Source: JBCBEX01 sp038528235
Lineage (GTDB): Bacteria > Bacteroidota > Rhodothermia > Rhodothermales > Rubricoccaceae
NCBI GenBank assembly: GCA_038528235.1
Contig: JBCBEX010000037.1
Location: 1-37,136, forward strand
DNA length: 37,136 nt
Direction: 5' to 3'
Shown: one piece after another, positions 34,101 through 37,136 of the stretch
Layout of the letters: each line of letters opens with the position of its first letter
Position numbering within the stretch: the first letter of the stretch is position 1
The notes under the pieces: generated by a model
Told to the model about the DNA's origin: nothing
Database searches by the model: none
What the model saw: the letters and a program-made list of their open reading frames with translations, nothing else
Made by a program: the position numbers and the translations under genes

Positions 34101-34679
34101 GCCTACGACGAGGCTATCACGACGCCGACCGAGGAGTCCGTCCGCCGCGCCATCGCGATTCAGTTGATTATCAACCGCGAGTTGGGCCAGGCGAAGAACG
34201 AGAACCCGCTCCAGGGCAGCTTCCTCATCGACGAGTTGACCGACCTAGTCGAGGAAGCTGTGCTCGTCGAGTTTGAGCGGATCAGCGAGCGTGGCGGCGT
34301 CCTCGGCGCGATGGAGACGATGTACCAGCGCGGCAAAATCCAGGAGGAGTCAATGCTCTACGAGCACCGCAAACACACCGGCGACCTGCCCGTGGTGGGC
34401 GTGAACACGTTCCAGAACCCGAACGCGGAGGAGCACGCGCAGACCGTCGAACTGATGCGTTCGTCGGACGACGAGAAGCAGCACCAGATCCGCAACCTCC
34501 GCGCCTTCCAGGACCGCTACGCCGACCGCGCCGAGGCGGCGCTCATGCACCTGAAAGACGTGGCCCGAGAGGGTGGCAACACGTTCGCAGCGCTGATGGA
34601 CGCTGTCCGCGTGTGCTCGCTCGGTCAGATCACCGAAGCGCTCTTCGAGGTCGGCGGGCAGTACCGCCGCAACATGTAG
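31167..34679 (+). CDS. icmF: Fused isobutyryl-CoA mutase IcmF
   Basis: Adenosylcobalamin enzyme interconverting isobutyryl-CoA and n-butyryl-CoA (some also isovaleryl/pivalyl-CoA), with its own G-protein chaperone in the same chain; cytosolic. It is 1170 aa from ATG 31167. Order: B12-binding domain (~10-145; SLFDGHDAAINIMRRIL, where the His after DG is the lower cobalt ligand, and GGGGGVI), a long low-complexity linker (~148-220), the MeaI-type GTPase (P-loop GITGTGGAGKS at ~224-234, GGALLGDRIRLN, ETAGIGQSD, NKFERRG), a helical linker, then the mutase barrel to the end (GKVGNAGVSVCTLDDM, FDLCAPTTSVSMTINGPAPM, SISGYHIAEAGANP, QTSGRSLHAQE, ending YRRNM). The icmF order B12-G-mutase separates it from methylmalonyl-CoA mutase. 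No partner acyl-CoA gene is adjacent. Confidence 0.95.
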   Translation: MADLPTTAQITAAQARTHPVRFVTAASLFDGHDAAINIMRRILQQQGAEVIHLGHDRSVLDLVETAIQEDADGIAVSSYQGGHNEYFRYMVDLLRQRGAAHIKVFGGGGGVIVPEEIAELEAYGVAKIYSPEDGMRLGLEGMIADMIAKAGGREIGRGDGDDGDENQPPPHPDTATRPHPSDVQAVAEALTAVELQATEPGGDGAPGLATYDLRPTTTTAPVLGITGTGGAGKSTLTDELVRRFLTDFEDLHIAILSVDPTRRRTGGALLGDRIRLNSLYGDLARDADGRARVYMRSFATRQAHRATSQALRDAIGVCQAAGFDLVIVETAGIGQSDTEAVDLADLTLYVMTHDFGAPTQLEKIGMLDLADVVALNKFERRGSEDALRAIKKQMQRNRAAFDRSPDAMPAYPTMAARFNDPGVTGLYLALLDRLNDAHGFGRTSATYDVESLPPMDPEALAILPPKRQRYLAEIADTCRTYHQHVEQQAEVARMWGEAKGARHQVQAWAPPDAAQLTARLDDMVDHWWSQLDARSRHLLEHWDENAARYRQDEFVYQVRGRDIRQPLYHTTLSGTKVPRVALPRLSDAGDRLRFALLENLPGYFPYTAGVFPLKRTGEDPTRMFAGEGSPERTNRRFHLVSEDMPAARLSTAFDSVTLYGRDPHERPDIFGKVGNAGVSVCTLDDMKKLYSGFDLCAPTTSVSMTINGPAPMLLAMFMNTAIDQQVERYLQEEGRVAEAKAVLAKRTRKKYVPYGPTGIAEGLPPNHDGFGLGLLGISGAELVAEGVLSQEEYDDLAARALASVRGTVQADILKEDQAQNTCIFSTEFALRMMGDIQQYFIDHGVRNFYSVSISGYHIAEAGANPITQLAFTLANGFTFVEYYRARGMDVDAFARNLSFFFSNGMDAEYAVLGRVARRIWSVAMRDLYGADDRSQKLKYHIQTSGRSLHAQEIDFNDIRTTLQALMAIYDNCNSLHTNAYDEAITTPTEESVRRAIAIQLIINRELGQAKNENPLQGSFLIDELTDLVEEAVLVEFERISERGGVLGAMETMYQRGKIQEESMLYEHRKHTGDLPVVGVNTFQNPNAEEHAQTVELMRSSDDEKQHQIRNLRAFQDRYADRAEAALMHLKDVAREGGNTFAALMDAVRVCSLGQITEALFEVGGQYRRNM
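31612..31835 (+). other. Low-complexity linker segment inside icmF
   Basis: This in-frame stretch joins the B12 domain to the GTPase. It encodes about 70 residues rich in Gly, Asp, Pro and Thr (GRGDGDDGDE, PPPHPDTATRPHP). At the DNA level it begins with purine-rich AGGGGGTAGGGAAATTGGGA-like sequence. It ends with a CCTACGACCTGCGGCCTACG run (near 31793-31812) that repeats CCTACGAC-type units. It looks like intergenic simple sequence rather than conserved protein. Confidence 0.6.
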
Positions 34680-34886
34680 CGGGCCGCTTGAGTGGCCCGG
34701 TTCGCGGTCGCGATGCGTAGAGCTCGTGGTTTTGGGGCCACGTGGGGCTGCTCGTTCTTCGTCGGCTTTGGCACGTGGGCTACAGACGCCCTCGAACCTC
34801 CGCACTTGGTTTCTAAGTCCTGTCGAGCCTGGGGCCGTGTCGAGCCAGAGGCTATGTGAAGCACAGCATGGCTGGCGTGATCCGCT

Positions 34887-34902
34887 AGCATGCTGGCATG
34901 CT
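34887..34902. promoter_or_regulatory. Palindrome AGCATGC-TG-GCATGCT
   Basis: A perfect 7-bp inverted repeat with a 2-bp centre, 175 bp upstream of the dehydrogenase start. The shape fits an operator for a dimeric regulator better than a terminator, since there is no T run and the spacer is too short for a stable RNA loop. Confidence 0.4.
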
Positions 34903-34944
34903 TCGCAAGTAGCCTTGGAGACAGGACGCATAGGTTGCTAGTGG

Positions 34945-34961
34945 GCGCTCAGGCTGAGCGC
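34945..34961. promoter_or_regulatory. Palindrome GCGCTCAG-G-CTGAGCGC
   Basis: A perfect 8-bp inverted repeat around one central base, 116 bp upstream of the dehydrogenase start. A 17-bp perfect palindrome is unlikely by chance at a given site, though a GC-rich window gives many partial ones. It is a candidate operator for the dehydrogenase; no regulator gene is adjacent. Confidence 0.45.
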
Positions 34962-35076
34962 TCGGACCGTCCGGCACGACTCACCACGCCCAACGTAGAG
35001 CGGCACTTAGCCTGGCCTGCTCACGTGGATCGAGTCGCCGTCCGGTCTCTTGGAAGCACCCCACAGAGATAGTTCC

Positions 35077-36681
35077 ATGATGAACGCAGAAGAAGCCATC
35101 GACTGGGTAGACCCGCAACGATGGGCAGCCACCCCGCCCGCAGAGCGCCTGCACTTGCTTGAGCAGGTACGGGCGAATCTGAAGCGCTTCGGGGAAGAAC
35201 TAGGCGCCGCCGACGCGCGCATGAAGAACGGTCTGATCGGCGAAGATGCCTACTCCGTCCCGCTGTCCACGTTCGGCACGGTGGTCATCATGGCCAACAC
35301 GGTGACGGCCGCGATCGATGTCTACGAAGGCCTCGTCCACGGCGAAATGCCGACGCCGCTCTCTGTCACCAACGTCGGCGACGATCGCTACGACATCAAG
35401 GTCTTCCCGTCCCAGACCAAAGACCGCCTGCTGCACGCTGATCGGACGGAAGTGCTCCGCGTCAAGGGCGAGCCGAGGCAAGTCAACCCGATGGACAAGC
35501 CAGCCGGAATCATCGCTGTCCTGGGGGCGGGGAACTACTCGTCCTCGCTGGAGATGATCAAGGCCCTCTTCTTCGAGAACTGCGCGGTGGTGCACAAGCC
35601 GCACCACCTCAATGCCGAGACGGACGAGGTCTGGGCCAAGATCATGCGACCGCTGGTCGACCACCGAGCCCTGGCCTTTGCCCACCACGATCAAGGGCGG
35701 GCGCTGACGGTCCAGCCGGGCCTCGCGAAGATCTACTTCACCGGAGGTACGGGTACCGCCAAGGCGATCATGGCGGCCACGGACACCCCGCTGGTGTCCG
35801 AGTGTGGGGGCAACAACCCGTGCCTCATCGTACCAGGGGATCGACCCTGGACCGAGAAGGAACTCACCCACCAGGCGCAGCAGATCGCCACCACCCGCAA
35901 GCTCAACGGGGGCGCCATCTGCGGAAGCGTCCAGACGCTGGTGACCTCGAAGCACTGGCCTCAGCGCGAGGCCTTCCTCGACGCCGTCCGCAAGGCAATC
36001 GTCGAGGACACCCCCGCGGAAGGGACCTACTACCCCGGTTCGGCCGAGGTGAAGGCAGGCTTTCTGGAAGCCTACCCGGATGCCGAAATCCTCGAACCGG
36101 AGGGCGGGACGCGCATGCACGCCGATGTCGTGCTGATCACGGGGGCTGAGGAGGAGAGCTATGCCACCGAGAATGAGGCGTTCTGCCAGATCCTCAGCGA
36201 GGTGCCGCTCGACGTGCCCGCCAACGCGGCTGACTTCCTGCCCCGGGCGGTCGCCTTCTGCAACGACCACCTGCACGGCACGCTGGGCAGCAGCATCCTC
36301 ATCGACGAGGACACCAAGAAGGCTCATCAGGCGATCCTCGATCAGGCAGTGACCGACATGGAATACGGCGCCGTGTCCGTCAATGCGATGCCTCCGTTCG
36401 TCTTCCTGTCGCCGTGGCTCACATGGGGCGGCAACGAGGAAGGGAAGACGTTCGTGTCGGGCGTCGGCAACTTCGGCAATGCGATGGGCTTCGAGAACGT
36501 AGAGAAGTCGATCCTCACACAGGGATTCATGTCATCGGGACACATGATCAACACCAACAAGGCCGTGTTCAATCAGATGGCCACCAACATGACCCGCTAT
36601 GCCGTCGAGCCGACCTGGAGAAACCTCACCTGTCTGGTCGGCGATGCCGTCACAGGCTCGTTGAAGAAGAAGGATTTCTAG
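35077..36681 (+). CDS. Divergent aldehyde dehydrogenase superfamily protein
   Basis: A 534-aa NAD(P)-dependent aldehyde dehydrogenase-fold protein from ATG 35077 (35080 is equally possible; a TTG at 35050 is rejected). The cofactor-domain phrase is KPAGIIAVLGAGNYSSSLEM, then KPHHLNAETDE; IYFTGGTGTAKAIM matches the FTGS-type loop. The general base and nucleophile positions are E242 in SECGGNNP and C282 in LNGGAICGS. The usual wording is ELGGKNP and NxGQxC, so both motifs are altered, and the spacing of 40 is longer than the usual 34. It ends in LKKKDF. The protein is somewhat longer than the ~480-500 aa norm. It could act on an unusual aldehyde or be CoA-acylating. It stands alone downstream of icmF, not in an operon with it. 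Confidence 0.85.
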   Translation: MMNAEEAIDWVDPQRWAATPPAERLHLLEQVRANLKRFGEELGAADARMKNGLIGEDAYSVPLSTFGTVVIMANTVTAAIDVYEGLVHGEMPTPLSVTNVGDDRYDIKVFPSQTKDRLLHADRTEVLRVKGEPRQVNPMDKPAGIIAVLGAGNYSSSLEMIKALFFENCAVVHKPHHLNAETDEVWAKIMRPLVDHRALAFAHHDQGRALTVQPGLAKIYFTGGTGTAKAIMAATDTPLVSECGGNNPCLIVPGDRPWTEKELTHQAQQIATTRKLNGGAICGSVQTLVTSKHWPQREAFLDAVRKAIVEDTPAEGTYYPGSAEVKAGFLEAYPDAEILEPEGGTRMHADVVLITGAEEESYATENEAFCQILSEVPLDVPANAADFLPRAVAFCNDHLHGTLGSSILIDEDTKKAHQAILDQAVTDMEYGAVSVNAMPPFVFLSPWLTWGGNEEGKTFVSGVGNFGNAMGFENVEKSILTQGFMSSGHMINTNKAVFNQMATNMTRYAVEPTWRNLTCLVGDAVTGSLKKKDF

Positions 36682-36788
36682 GCGCACCTGACTCGGCACG
36701 TCTGCGAGCAAAGCGGGGGCGCGCGCTGGATCAAGGGCCGCGGTCGGGTTACGTCCCTAAGTGTTCCATGGGGCCAAGCGCGGCGTTG

Positions 36789-37136
36789 CTACGGGATCTG
36801 CTTCCAACTCGTCGACTGGCGGGGGAGGTGATCTGCGGGGTCGAGGTCGGGGTGGAGCAGTGCCTCGGAGACGCGTTCCATGCGCATGCCCTGCGAGCCT
36901 TTGACGAGAGCCACGTCGCCCTCGCCAATGGAGAGCGCCCCCGACCGTATCGCATCCGCGATGTCGCTGGAGGTGGTATGGATCGTGATCGCCAATCGTT
37001 GTGCATCAGCAAACGATGCGGTGGCCCGTGCCATGCGTGGTCCTACGGTGTGCACGTGGTCGGCCATCTCGACAGCCGCATTGAGCGCCTCAACATGCAG
37101 GGCGATCTCCTCGTCACCGAGTTCGAGCATGTCGCC
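36789..37136 (-). CDS. murF: UDP-N-acetylmuramoyl-tripeptide--D-alanyl-D-alanine ligase MurF, C-terminal part
   Basis: Only the last ~116 residues are inside the window; the gene continues past the right edge. MurF adds D-Ala-D-Ala to the UDP-MurNAc tripeptide in the cytosol. The visible part begins GDMLELGDEE, the end of the typical VLGDMLELG segment. It has LHVEALNAA, then the C-terminal-domain motif VALVKGSQGMRMERV, in which KGSRxxxME is the family mark. It ends in PADHLPRQSTSWKQIP. Stop TAG is at 36789-36791. It converges with the dehydrogenase across 107 bp. Neighbouring mur genes are presumably beyond the edge. Confidence 0.88.
   Translation of the reverse strand, partial: GDMLELGDEEIALHVEALNAAVEMADHVHTVGPRMARATASFADAQRLAITIHTTSSDIADAIRSGALSIGEGDVALVKGSQGMRMERVSEALLHPDLDPADHLPRQSTSWKQIP

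Larger units (their letters stand above)
34680..35076. other. Intergenic region with two palindromes before the aldehyde dehydrogenase
   Basis: The 397 bp between icmF and the dehydrogenase carry no credible gene and no obvious terminator with a T run. Apart from the palindromes at 34887-34902 and 34945-34961, no strong structure was seen. CACGTG occurs twice, near 34739 and 34773. Confidence 0.6.

Overview
The window is GC-rich, densely coding DNA on both strands. It reads as a Gram-negative member of the Rhodothermota/Bacteroidota side of the tree. Grounds: a C-terminal secretion tag of the T9SS/FlgD-like type on an M43 protease, a giant Reg_prop/Y_Y_Y sensor kinase, LptB, fused IcmF, a type Ibeta DAHP synthase with an N-terminal regulatory domain, and few recognisable Shine-Dalgarno sites. 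The placement is an inference from gene content, not a measured phylogeny. No rRNA, tRNA, CRISPR array, transposase or phage gene was seen.

Layout. (1) 1-6030, minus strand: a secreted M43 metalloprotease cut by the left edge, polyphosphate glucokinase, the ergothioneine pair EgtD/EgtB, and a stand-alone HPt-receiver protein. (2) 6310-10107, plus strand: YggS, a DivIVA-domain protein with a period-5 repeat tail, purine nucleoside phosphorylase and a short-chain dehydrogenase. (3) 10108-12879, accessory-looking: a REP-like hairpin doublet, a 486-aa protein of uncertain family, a 147-aa protein with two near-identical motifs, and about 500 bp of partly AT-rich non-coding DNA. (4) 12880-16781, divergent: a family-B DNA polymerase (minus) and an alpha-oxoamine synthase (plus). 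(5) 17031-22317: a two-component cassette (sensor kinase, unknown secreted protein, LuxR-type regulator). (6) 22389-26484: lptB, DAHP synthase, glmS. (7) 26511-30826, minus strand: a lipoprotein, a Tat-exported metallo-hydrolase, an Old Yellow Enzyme, a MarR regulator and an AhpD-like protein, resembling an electrophile/redox-stress operon with a candidate operator upstream. (8) 31167-36681: fused isobutyryl-CoA mutase IcmF and a divergent aldehyde dehydrogenase. (9) The right edge cuts murF.

How the genes work together: the ergothioneine pair and the MarR/OYE/AhpD cluster both point to thiol, redox and electrophile defence. YggS next to a DivIVA protein recalls the ylmE...divIVA neighbourhood of Gram-positive division clusters. 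GlmS, MurF and LptB supply envelope synthesis and export. The best candidate for something undescribed is the pair at 10437-12383, a repeat-motif protein and its downstream large partner in a compositionally distinct patch. Second are the SSB-like C-terminal tip on the family-B polymerase and the unknown secreted protein lodged between a sensor kinase and its likely response regulator.
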